Assembly (NCBI GenBank): GCA_963971405.1
Contig: OZ020487.1
Span: forward strand, 15,163,344 to 15,227,343
From: Psococerastis gibbosa
Lineage: Eukaryota; Arthropoda; Insecta; Psocodea; Psocidae
Reading direction: 5' to 3'
DNA: 64,000 nucleotides
Part shown: one piece after another, positions 54,891-64,000 of the stretch
Layout of the letters: each line of letters begins with the position of its first letter
How positions within the stretch are numbered: the stretch's first letter is position 1
Program-made: the position numbers and the translations under genes
Notes under the pieces: model-generated
The model's input: the letters and a program-made list of their open reading frames with translations, nothing else
Database searches by the model: none
What the model was told of the DNA's origin: nothing

Positions 54891-56564
54891 CGGCACGCAT
54901 TAAAGCTATGTTCCCACGGCGCGTGGCTCGATGAGTCTCGTCCCGAGCCTCGCGCCACTGGTGGTTTGTACAGGCTTGTCAATAAGTCGCGCTTTGTCAT
55001 TTCCACGGCGCCGAAAGGCTTGTGGTTTGACAAACCGCGAACGTTCACGAAAACATCATTGATCTCATGCAAACTATGCGACGTTGGAACACTATTAGAG
55101 ACTATTCATCTGCTCGTGATCTTACCGATAAATTGTGGGAATGAACGATCAAAGCTCGTTCGTGTTTCAACGGCGCGAGGTTTGTCGAACTTCGGACAAC
55201 CACTTGGTATTAATAGAATGCGCTTGTTACGATAATAGTAAACAAGGGCGAAAACTGAAAACAAATTTATCTACAGCAGTGTCGCGCTGTGTTTACATTC
55301 AGTTATTTACCTTATTTAGTCGGAAAGCCACCATAAAACGGCTACAACTACTGTACGAGGCCCAGCCAGACAATAGGTACGCAACAAATCCAACAGTAAA
55401 AGCGCCCATTACAAAAACAAAAAATCCAGGTTTGGTTGATTGCTCAATAAAAATGCATATTACATCACTCCTGTGCTTTTGAACTTTTTCCAGCTCAACT
55501 GTTATTTCATCATCCTCAACAATTTTGAATTTATTCCTTTTGAGTTTCTACTATCATTAGCTTTTCCTTCACATTTCTCTCAAGCTGCAGCGCACGTTCG
55601 ACACCTAAAAAAGAGAGTTAAAAACGTTTTTTGAAATTCCTAGCATTACTTTCGTCTCATTAGCAAGCAATATCGAATTTCATTTTAATTGGCAGACCGA
55701 AAAGTCTGAAAGACGAAGAAATCCCGTATTAGTCAAACGCAAAGAGTGGATCTTCTTAGACTACGGAGGAATCAATGCTTTTAAGACCCCCCTGAATGTT
55801 ATTGAATGTACGAATGAAGAGGGCCCTGATAGGGATACTTATCAAATCTGTCTGTACTTGTTCTGAAAATGATTCAGGTTGCATTTTATTGTATGTTTCT
55901 CATGCTTCCCTTTATGTTATTTACAGCAACTTTAATTTGTAAGCTATATACTGTATATCCCGACCACATTACGAAGTTATCCGTTAGTCTTACTTGATAA
56001 TTGAATGTTCGTCGAAAAATTTGCTAATTCAAATGTGATTAGAAGCGTAGTTTCTTTTTTTCATAACTCTTTCCATACATTATGTATTTTATTTAGTTTT
56101 TTCTTTTTTTAGGGATATAGATCACATCAGTTTCGGGGAGGTTATAAGGCCGCCTTTAAGAACAACCTCGAAAGTAAACGAGTAGAGAAATCAATAAATT
56201 GTAATATCAGGTGGGAATTGGTCGAGAACTCGACACTGTTTCCCATTTCCGCAATGGTTTTATCACCCCAATGGAATTGTATACAATTGCTCAGTCGCCC
56301 GTGGTTGTCCACATGCCGGGTTTTAATCTAGTTGTAATTTAACAGATGTATCCTGCGATAGCCCCCCCCCCCCCACCGAATAACATGTTATTGAATATTC
56401 TCTGTGAAAATCATTGGTTTACCGTGCGGTACAAAGTGATTGTGGTGTTTTAGATGGTTTGGCTTCGCTTTCTGTTACTTTCTGACTCGATTTATGGCAT
56501 ATACATCCAGTATATATACGTCCCAAATAAAGCAGTGGACAAAGGAGAATCTTCATAAAATTCT
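54891..56564. other. Unannotated DNA with a CpG-rich patch
   Basis: 54895-55200 is unusually rich in CG and repeats 'cacggcgcg', 'cacggcgcc' and 'caacggcgcg'. It could be the end of an unrecognised DNA transposon. C13 lies at 56362-56374. No gene seen. Confidence 0.45.
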
Positions 56565-56725
56565 CTTGAATTCTAAGCAGGTTCTGCACCTCATATCTTG
56601 CTTGAGGTCTTCTGCTAGCGTCTTCCTTGGTGGGACCCTGGCTTTGGTGCCCTCAATGGTGCCTTCTGTTATGGTGTTAAGAAGTCGATCAGGTGACTCA
56701 TACATGTGTCTATTCTCGCGGACAT
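56565..56725 (-). pseudogene. LINE C-terminal remnant
   Basis: The minus-strand frame reads 'ESPDRLLNTITEGTIEGTKA' and 'LAEDLKQDMRCRTCLEFKRI', then a stop. It aligns with 'LLKNIIEGMVEGTNSRGRQR' and the following 'MKDLGCATYKELKR' of the 20.6-kb fragment. No RT core remains. Confidence 0.6.
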
Positions 56726-56739
56726 TGTGGTAATTTGCG

Positions 56740-56915
56740 ACTTCGGTGGCAAGGTGGTAGCGTGCTTGTTCTTATGCGAGTCTCTACACACCTTGCGGTC
56801 GGAGACGTGTCGTAACTCGACACAAGTACCTATTAGGTTACTTAGTGAGGCGATTGAAGTGGTTAATTGGATACATTCATTAAATTGGTTGTACGCGATT
56901 AACCTTTAAAAAAAA
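56740..56915 (+). mobile_element. SINE2 copy, near full length
   Basis: The head 'cttcggtggcaaggtggtag' has an A-box fit. Then come 'tctctacacaccttgcggtc', 'gtgtcgtaactcgacacaag', 'gaggcgattgaagtgg', 'attaaattggttgtacgcga' and an A-rich tail. No good B box is seen, so the pol III promoter may be degenerate. Confidence 0.75.
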
Positions 56916-57944
56916 TTCTTTTTTCCTTTGGAGCACCTCTTCCCGTATTCTTAAGTTAAATTAAGCCCCGGTCTATTTATGGGCTTTAATTTGCCGTATT
57001 AATTTTGATTGTAAGCGTTAAGGTGTTCGAAAAATTAATAAATTAATTAGGTGCCAGCAATGAAATAGTAATGCAGCTCTGTAAGATACATAGAGTGAAA
57101 GCGTATAGTAAATTTTCGCTGGAAATTGTAGAAAAATCCGTATTTCCAGGCATGTGGACAGAACACTGCATAATTAATGCCTTCCTAAGATTAACCAACT
57201 TTGCATAAGTGCGGATTTTTCACCTCCTAATTAAAATTTGGTTAGCCACTGCTATTAGCACTGACCTCATCCGCAGTAATTTTCTCTAAACCATGGGATT
57301 TAATTTCTCTTATTTTTCGGTAATGTATTCTGCAGCTCTTTACACGTTTTTGTCGCTATTTGCGCCAATGCAGTTGTAAAGTTTAAGTTTACAGCGTCAT
57401 TGGCCATTGAAACATTCAGTAGTCCCCTGCTGAGACACTCGTAACTCTTAAGTAGTTGATGAGTGAACTAATGAACTTTTGAACCCGTTCATCTGCCGTT
57501 CAGTTCACAAACAGTTCAGCCAGTTTACTACTACCCAGTTCAGTCTGTCTGGTCAAGCAGGGAATGGATGAGGAGAAGGAGGAAGGGATAAAATGACACA
57601 CCGCCGGAACTTCGCATCAATCAGAATATAGTACAGTTGAATTTCAAATTGTGTATTTTTATTGCTATACTCCAACTCCTACCGTTCAGACCCGATCAGC
57701 TAACGCAACTGAATTGGCTGTTCCGTTGTGTGGATTCACCATCAACACTCAATCGGTTAATCTATTAAAATCCATTGCTTTTCTTCGCGACTTCTCCGTG
57801 TTAAGTTCGAAACAATAATATCACAAGTCGGCCATGCAATTTTATGAATATAGGATACAATATAATATACTGAGGGGCAAAGAATACAAATTTAACTGGA
57901 AATATCGATTTGGAAATATCGAGCTGTGAAAAATGTCCCACCCC
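56916..57944. other. Unannotated DNA
   Basis: No gene or clear repeat match seen. Confidence 0.5.
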
Positions 57945-58316
57945 GAGTGTACAGCCCGTAGGAAATTGGAAGCCCGAAATTTAATACGTTTTATTTTTCA
58001 TTTAAATAACTAAGCATGCTATTAAAGATTTGGCTCATCAAAGTTGTAGAAGACTACTTCATGCATCATATAATAAGGTATTTTTAGTGTTCGAAATTGT
58101 AGTTTTTTCAGAAACATGCAAATATTTTATATACAATATCTTTTCACGTATTATCGATTTTATAAAAAAAACTACAATTTCGACAACTAAAAATACCTTA
58201 TTATATGATGCATGAAGTAGTCTTCTACAACTTTGATGAGCCAAATCTTTAATAACATGCCTAGTTAATTAAATAAAAAATAAAAAATATTAAATTTCGG
58301 GCTGCCAATTTCCTAC
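57945..58316. mobile_element. Family E palindromic MITE, best copy
   Basis: The left end has the full terminus 'gagtgtacagcccgtaggaa'. The arms are so symmetrical that both strands encode the same start, MAHQSCRRLLHASYNKVFLV, a by-product of the palindrome and not a protein. The right end stops at 'aatttcctac'. Confidence 0.85.
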
Positions 58317-58780
58317 AATTTCGCTTATTTCTTAAGAGCAATGCTCTTCCACAATCGGTTCGGTTGGGTTAGTATGTTTTTGTACATAATTTTATATCCT
58401 GTATATTCATTATAGATGTACTGTATATATTATACTTTTACATTTATCTTTATTTCGTTACTATTTTTTTCAGATAACCCATAAAACTACCTTGTAACTT
58501 ATATTTTAATATCATTTCATGCCTGCGTAATTTAATTTTTTACTCCCGAATAAGGTTTCCCCTCCCATTGTCTGTTAAACTTAAGCCCTCTCCCCAAAAT
58601 CTAGGACAACTAATAGGGATATATGTTTTCTACCCCCTGATTTTCACATCCAAATTAAGAAGCTGAGAATATGCTCATTACTTACTCACATATCGTACAA
58701 ATCCCCCCGTTAAATTTGGTTTTTATTACTCGTACCTTTTATATTAGTTCTGTTTATCATAATTTTCTTGCAACTTCTAG
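58317..58780. other. Unannotated AT-rich DNA
   Basis: No gene or repeat match seen. Confidence 0.5.
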
Positions 58781-58838
58781 ACAATGAACGTCCAGGTCGG
58801 TATCAACCAGGTATTGATGGCTTGGATCAGAAGTATAG
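58781..58838 (+). CDS. Weak candidate exon, 58 nt
   Basis: The block is preceded by a pyrimidine-rich 'cttgcaacttctag' and followed by 'AG|gtgcgt'. Read with two leading bases it gives 'NERPGRYQPGIDGLDQKY' plus two trailing bases. The PGRYQPG-type wording recalls low-complexity stretches of insect cuticular proteins. A second frame is also open, so coding evidence is weak. Its phase does not join directly to the candidate exon at 9715. It could easily be chance. Confidence 0.25.
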
Positions 58839-59409
58839 GTGCGTATATATATCGTACCGTAAGCATGCGTGTCTGATGAAGATTACTACACAGCATTTCA
58901 TTGAGAACGTCATGCAGGGGCCGTTGCTCGAGCCTTAACGACCTGCGATTTTTCACTAGAAGTAGTTATAAACTTAAATCCAATCGGCTTCTGGACGTTA
59001 GCTCTAACACCTAATTACATGTTGCTGTGTTGATTTCTCATCATTCGCAACGGGGGCAATTATGGCGGGTATTTCATTTTATAATGGGACCAATAAGCAA
59101 TGCCGCTCCTACATTGGAAGTGTAATATCAAAATTCTTCAAAAATCCGACACCCCAATTTCCGTTTTAACAAAATCAAAGTCCAAGGAAATATTGCAAAG
59201 CTAACAAAAATATCACATCCTGTAAAACACTCATTTACATTTCGATATAGGCCTACATATACACACATACATACATACATTGCCGTCTCTGACATCGATT
59301 TTCGAACTCCTTTTTCCAGACTCTTATCCGTTATTTTTTACATATTAAGTCCAATAATTGACCTTTTAGCTGAGTACTTTTCCTACCTGTGTATCAAATT
59401 GAAATGGAG
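58839..59409. other. Unannotated DNA
   Basis: It contains a short ACAT microsatellite at about 59262-59280. Confidence 0.5.
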
Positions 59410-59842
59410 CTAAGAGATTTAATATTTTTGACATCTCTAAGATTTCATTTCATTTCATGAGACAGTTGATTTTGTACACAATTTTCTCTTAAAGGCTTCT
59501 TAAGGGAAATAAGGACGTAAGCATCGGGTGCGACTAAATACTAAGTACCCTTACTATGTCATATTACAACATGTACGTCGTGGCAATAATTAGCAGTCTT
59601 AAGCCTTCGTCCTGGTTGCTAAGGGATTTGATATTTTTGACATCTCTGCGATCGAAATTTCATGACATTTGATTTTGTACACTTGTACACAATTGCCTCT
59701 TAAAGGCCTTTTAAAGGGCAATAAGACTTCTGAAGGGAAATGAGATCGTAAGCTTCAGGTGCAACTCATTCAAAGTATCCTTACTATGTCATATAGCTTG
59801 TGGGTCGTGGCAATAAATAGCAGTCTTCAGCCTTCGCCCTAC
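59410..59842 (+). repeat. Diverged tandem duplication, ~208-bp unit
   Basis: The units begin 'gctaagagatttaatatttt' at 59410 and 'gctaagggatttgatatttt' at 59618, and both end with 'agcagtcttaagccttcg' or 'agcagtcttcagccttcg'. Small indels and many substitutions show it is not recent. Confidence 0.8.
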
Positions 59843-59994
59843 ATTTTTCACCTGTCCCAGTTAACTCACAACGCATCCTTTGTCGTGTTGTATACCAGCA
59901 GGTGTTAATTTGCTATTTGCTGTATGAACGAAACAGTTGCAAGGTAGCAGTGGTAATTAAGAAATGACCCGTAGGCTGTTTGAGGTCTACTCGT

Positions 59995-60168
59995 ATATAG
60001 GAAAGATCAGACATTTGAGCCCGCCAAAACAATTTTTTTTTAATCCTGGGCCCCCTGCTATGTCTTTTCAGTGATAGACTGATTATAGGGGACTTGGCAG
60101 GTGCCCCAAAATTTTAAAAAAGAGCTATTTTTGGCGGGAAGTGAATTTCCCATATCTCCTAGATAAAA
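59995..60168. mobile_element. Family G MITE-like element, copy 2
   Basis: The left end 'tatataggaaagatcagaca' and 'gcccgccaaaacaa' pairs loosely with the right end, read in reverse ('gaaattcacttcccgccaaa'). It shares ends and central words with 40496-40622. Confidence 0.5.
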
Positions 60169-61679
60169 CTCTAGTTCGACTTAGTCAGTCTGTTTTTGTT
60201 TTAAACTTTATGGTATGCTGTTTAAAACACACTTATAATACAATTTTTTTTCTTTTCCCATTTCAATTTATATATTACGGCCAGAGTGCCAAGCTAAAAT
60301 AGGCTAACATCGATTTCTTCCAAGTATCAGAATAAAGAACTTCCTCCAAAATTGCTCCTACACAAAACGACTTCCACATGTAAGTCATTGTTCAAAACAC
60401 TTGAACCGTTAACAACGCCATAATTGTCATAATTGCAACCAATCCATATCGATCGTACCCGCATTCTGTACGGAGCAACGGGTGCACTTAATTGTTCAAC
60501 CCCCTTTTTGCTGTGGTCAACCCCGAAATTTATATGTTTATTCATGCTGATTTATAAGCCGAGGGGCAGTGGCAGCCATTAAATTGAAAGAATTTGGTGC
60601 TGCATAGCGCTAACTTTAGCCCCTGACCCGACCCCCCTCCACCCTTCCACCGACATCACCGAGTTTCGGGGAGGGTAGCAATTGAAGCAGAAACACGAGG
60701 ATCTGCATGCTAACCCTCCAAAGTTTTGGTGCTGAATACAAAATAGATGTTTTTGGATTGGCTCTTTCCTAATACTGTCGTACCCGTTGCGGGGTGAAAT
60801 AGTGCTTACAGGGCACAATAGAAATGTTGCGAAGTTGAAGGAAAGAAGGTGTGGCAACCCATTGGAGGCTTTGGCCGGTAGTGTAGTGTACATAATCAAT
60901 ATATTCTATTTGGGATGTTGTGTTAAGCGACATGCAGTAGGCCTGTGGCCCTAGAGTAACTACAAATTATGTACATGTAATTTAATAGTTCAGTGATTGA
61001 AAAGTACTTCAAAGAGGATGAGTCTCAAATTTACCTACCATGCATACCATAAGACGTTGCCAAATTGGTTTAGGGGTTCCCATAAAGGGTCTAGGAGAAA
61101 TTTCACCGATGAAAGGAAAATACTTTCGGAGATGTACTTCCCGATTTTCCCATCCACATTAAGGAGCTAAAATTACACCCTAGACTCCTTACTTACTTAC
61201 TAATTGCCAGCAACATTTCTCTTTGCCTAGTTAGTAGTCATCAAGTGTGTAACCGCCGCGTAGGTTTTCAACTTTTCTGCCTATATGAACTTGTACATCG
61301 CCCCACGCAGTTTGGCCTCCTACAGTCTAGACGTCAGGCTTATACGATGTGGTGATACTTAAAACATCTGAGCTACTTTGCCGTTCATTCATTACCTGGA
61401 CGGTTGGCATTGCCTGTATGATGTTATCTTTTTGAATCTTCATTTTATTACTTTCTTATAATGTTTTTAGCTGTCATCCGACCACAGAAGGATATTTATT
61501 GTGGGATTATAGTAGTTAAGAGTACTACAGGCTCATATTTAATTATTGGTACTGCACTCGTATGTCATATACTCGTGTAATTATAGGGTTTTCCGCACCG
61601 CTATAATATGAGTAGTTTATAGTCTCTAAATGGGGGGCCAATATTGCTAGTTAAGCCTAAGGCTACTTGAATGATACTT
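60169..61679. other. Unannotated DNA
   Basis: A 106-codon open frame on the minus strand at 60579-60899 has no recognisable domain. Confidence 0.45.
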
Positions 61680-61860
61680 AAGTATAAATTTTAACACTAA
61701 ATTGACTAGGTTGAAGAGGTCCTTAGTACATAAGATCCGAACTAGAGTTTCAAGAAAAAAACTGAATCCTGTGTTGTGGTAAATTCAAACAACAAACTTT
61801 TACCCAATGCCTAAACGTAGGCAATTTGTCGGAAACGTGTGTCTCTAAGATTTCTGACAA
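61680..61860 (-). mobile_element. SINE3-like remnant
   Basis: It shares 'taaattgac..ggttgaagagg' and the general layout with 21478-21640. The tRNA-like head ('aaattcaaacaacaaa' on the plus strand) is degraded. Confidence 0.4.
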
Positions 61861-62989
61861 ATGGACGGTATGGTTGTGTAATAGGATTTTTATAGGATTT
61901 TTTGCCTGTTTGCATAATACAACATACTATATATGTATTTATCATTAATTAGTGCAATCTTTCTCCGAGGGAGCATTCATCAGTAGTTAAAGTATACTTT
62001 ACATAGTAAATATATCTTGTCACCTTCTGATCTGGATACGTTTTATACCAAAATGCTCACCCTTACTCCAAGTACTAATTGTAATGTAGAAATTTACCCA
62101 AAATTAAAATTCCCCACTACAAAAGATAACCCTATCCAATTCGAAACACGGGGGGTACTTTCACTTTATATCTTACGCGATAACCATGACGATTGTGTTG
62201 ATTATGGCAGACCGCCAAAACCCTTGAAAGGGGTGGGGAACATTGTATACGTTAATAGAGCAATATGGAAAATTACTGAGAGAGACCCTTAGTTAGGGAA
62301 TGTTCAGGTGAGGCCGGACCCCCTCCCCCCTTGGCATTTTTAATTAAATAACCCACTGTATTATCTTACTGGACCCCCCGGAGACTCGTTTCAACCCCCT
62401 CCTGCCTTTGTTGGATTGCTGAAACGTTTTAACACTCAAGATACCACCCTCCCCGTCTCCCCTTTCTGTACCCGTATACCTTGTAGTGCGTCTACCCCCG
62501 CGCTTCCTGCCTGGCTTACTTACCTTACTAATTAATTTTGCCCCCCCCCCCCCGAGGAACCGCGATCCTTTTCGGAATTTTGATGTGCCGTTACTTGTAA
62601 ATTTCGTAAATCCCCTTTTAATGAATATTGTCGTGAATATTATGGTGATATGCTTTGAGAGGGGATCCCGTTTTCGTGTTGTCCCTTATGGATCGTATAC
62701 AGCCCTTCAGCTGGCAAACTATTAGTTGAAATTATTGTAACGTCACCTTTCATAGTTTCTGAAAACTTATCACGAATAAAGTAAACTTATGTCCTAGGGG
62801 TAAATTTAAACTGGAACAATTTTCTCTTTCCTAAAGCACTCGATTGGGTGATGGAAAAATTGCATAGACCAGAATTGGACAGACAGAAGACTACTTCAAG
62901 GCAACATTTGTGGGCCGGATAATACTAGTACTTCATAAAAATGGCATGGTATGTCAAGGTTAAGAATTTTCCGGGTTTCCTTCAAGAAA
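61861..62989. other. Unannotated DNA
   Basis: C13 lies at 62541-62553. The 91-codon open frame at 62017-62292 begins with TTG and resembles no family. Confidence 0.45.
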
Positions 62990-63260
62990 ATGGAAAGAAG
63001 GATAGATATTGTCTTTATTTTCCATATGGGCCAATAGCCCACTCTTACAATTAACCCATAAAATATTGTTTCTTATAAAACCAAAACCTGCACGAGAAAA
63101 CAATGAGTAGAGTTTCATAACTCTATTAGTAGCAGACATTTTTTGTTGGGTGTACGTACAATGCATTCGCGTTACAAAAGTTTGAGTAAGCTTTGATTTG
63201 AAATTATTTGGGTTGTTTATTCTTTCAATGTCGATAATATTTTTAAAGAAATGAATCATT
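62990..63260 (-). pseudogene. Possible LINE RT C-terminal end and 3' UTR
   Basis: On the minus strand 'MIHFFKNIIDIERINNPNNF' followed by 'KSKLTQTF' resembles the last residues of CR1/Jockey-type proteins (FxNxL..I..xNxxxFKxKLK). An AT-rich 3' stretch follows, ending 'ggcccatatggaaaataaag', a phrase also at 30218. Only the pattern supports this. Confidence 0.35.
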
Positions 63261-64000
63261 TATAGGCCTATAATTTGTTGGCCTGGAAGCCTTAGGAGCA
63301 TCCGTAGAACACCCAGTTTCATCAAACTCTGATGAATGGTTTCGGAACGCATAGGGCACAAACGTACACTTGATTTTTATAATGTAATACGATACAAGAT
63401 TTCACAACTAAATCACGTCTGAGTTAATTAGCACCTGGTGAAATGCTTCTCGACAAAGTTAATTTTTTTTTTTTTTAGTAATTTTTCCTGAAAATTTCCA
63501 GTGAAATTTAATTTGTACGCCTATACAATTTTCCTCGCTGCCCCTATGAAACACGAACCCTGTGCCTTCAGTTCACGCATCATAATTTATGTAACTGTTC
63601 TCTGAAGTGTTAACAATGTTAATTGCCCTGTTGTAATCCTTCAACAAGCGACCTTTATCCAGTTGTCCAGTACACTTGCTCCAGCCATAAACTGAACGAC
63701 ATTACTGCTCTCAACGAATTCTTCCAGCATTCCCTCCTTGTCATCGACTGTCTTTCACCAGCATAATTTTCCTCCTGCCGTTTTTTTTTTTCATCCACAT
63801 TGTTGGAGAAAGTTAATTGGTTGCAGAGATTGTAGTTGACCTGTATGGTATGAGTTTGAAGGTTACTTCAAGGCAACCTGTATGGACTATGTAAGCATCT
63901 GTAAGTGGTATAATTCCGATTACTCCCTTATTTTTCTTTTTAAATTGGTGTCATTAGTTGGCGCCAGACTGCAGTAGTTTCTTCTTGTTATAGTATTGTC
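63261..64000. other. Unannotated DNA to the window end
   Basis: T-runs lie near 63467 and 63781. No gene or repeat match seen. Confidence 0.5.

Noticed and set aside
58030..58244. Two 61-residue frames on opposite strands with the same first 20 residues
   Set aside because: They are produced by the near-perfect palindrome of family E and do not represent genes.
62017..62292. 91-codon open frame
   Set aside because: No ATG start at the proposed position, no recognisable family and no supporting signals. Left as unannotated.

Overview
The window looks like non-coding DNA from a large animal genome, most likely an arthropod and probably an insect. It is AT-rich, has no operons or dense genes, and is full of degraded and recent transposable elements. 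These include non-LTR retrotransposons, tRNA-derived SINEs, a mariner-type transposon and many palindromic MITE-like elements. The mariner peptide and the RNase H-bearing LINE fit insects. I lean towards a large-genome insect such as a stick-insect relative, but I cannot prove it. No complete host gene is visible. The only host-like coding signals are two short candidate exons, at 9715-9803 and 58781-58838, so much of the window may be intron or intergenic sequence.

Layout. 1-9.7 kb: part of repeat C, an inverted tRNA-like pair, a SINE2 copy split by a 197-bp palindrome with a 5-bp target duplication, a LINE 3' remnant, repeat B, and a retroposon (family F) flanked by a 12-bp direct repeat. 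9.7-24.9 kb: a candidate exon, several MITEs (one with doubled terminal inverted repeats), SINE1 and SINE3 copies, an inverted copy of repeat C, and two LINE C-terminal remnants. 24.9-29.25 kb: the main coding object, a 5'-truncated LINE whose endonuclease C-terminus, reverse transcriptase, RNase H and zinc-binding tail stay open. It is broken only by a 756-bp insert flanked by an exact 180-bp direct duplication carrying the RT active site. 29.27-44 kb: a MITE sharing its core with the 12.5-kb element, more SINE1 and SINE2 copies, LINE remnants, a SINE2 array of alternating orientation, abutting repeats B and C, and a second large family F copy. 44-64 kb: three copies of a 340-375 bp palindromic family (E), a family D palindrome, a family F fragment with a 13-bp direct repeat, a dead 1.29-kb mariner element sitting inside repeat B, further SINEs and LINE remnants, and a diverged 208-bp tandem duplication.

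Nothing here works together as a pathway. The informative content is the layering of insertions, which gives relative ages, and several repeat families defined within this one window: B, C, D, E, F, G, SINE1, SINE2, SINE3. Runs of ten or more G or C recur at least 15 times, which is striking in AT-rich DNA. Family F, an internally inverted retroposon with 12-13 bp target duplications and variable 5' truncation, and the 180-bp duplication in the LINE are the observations I would check first.
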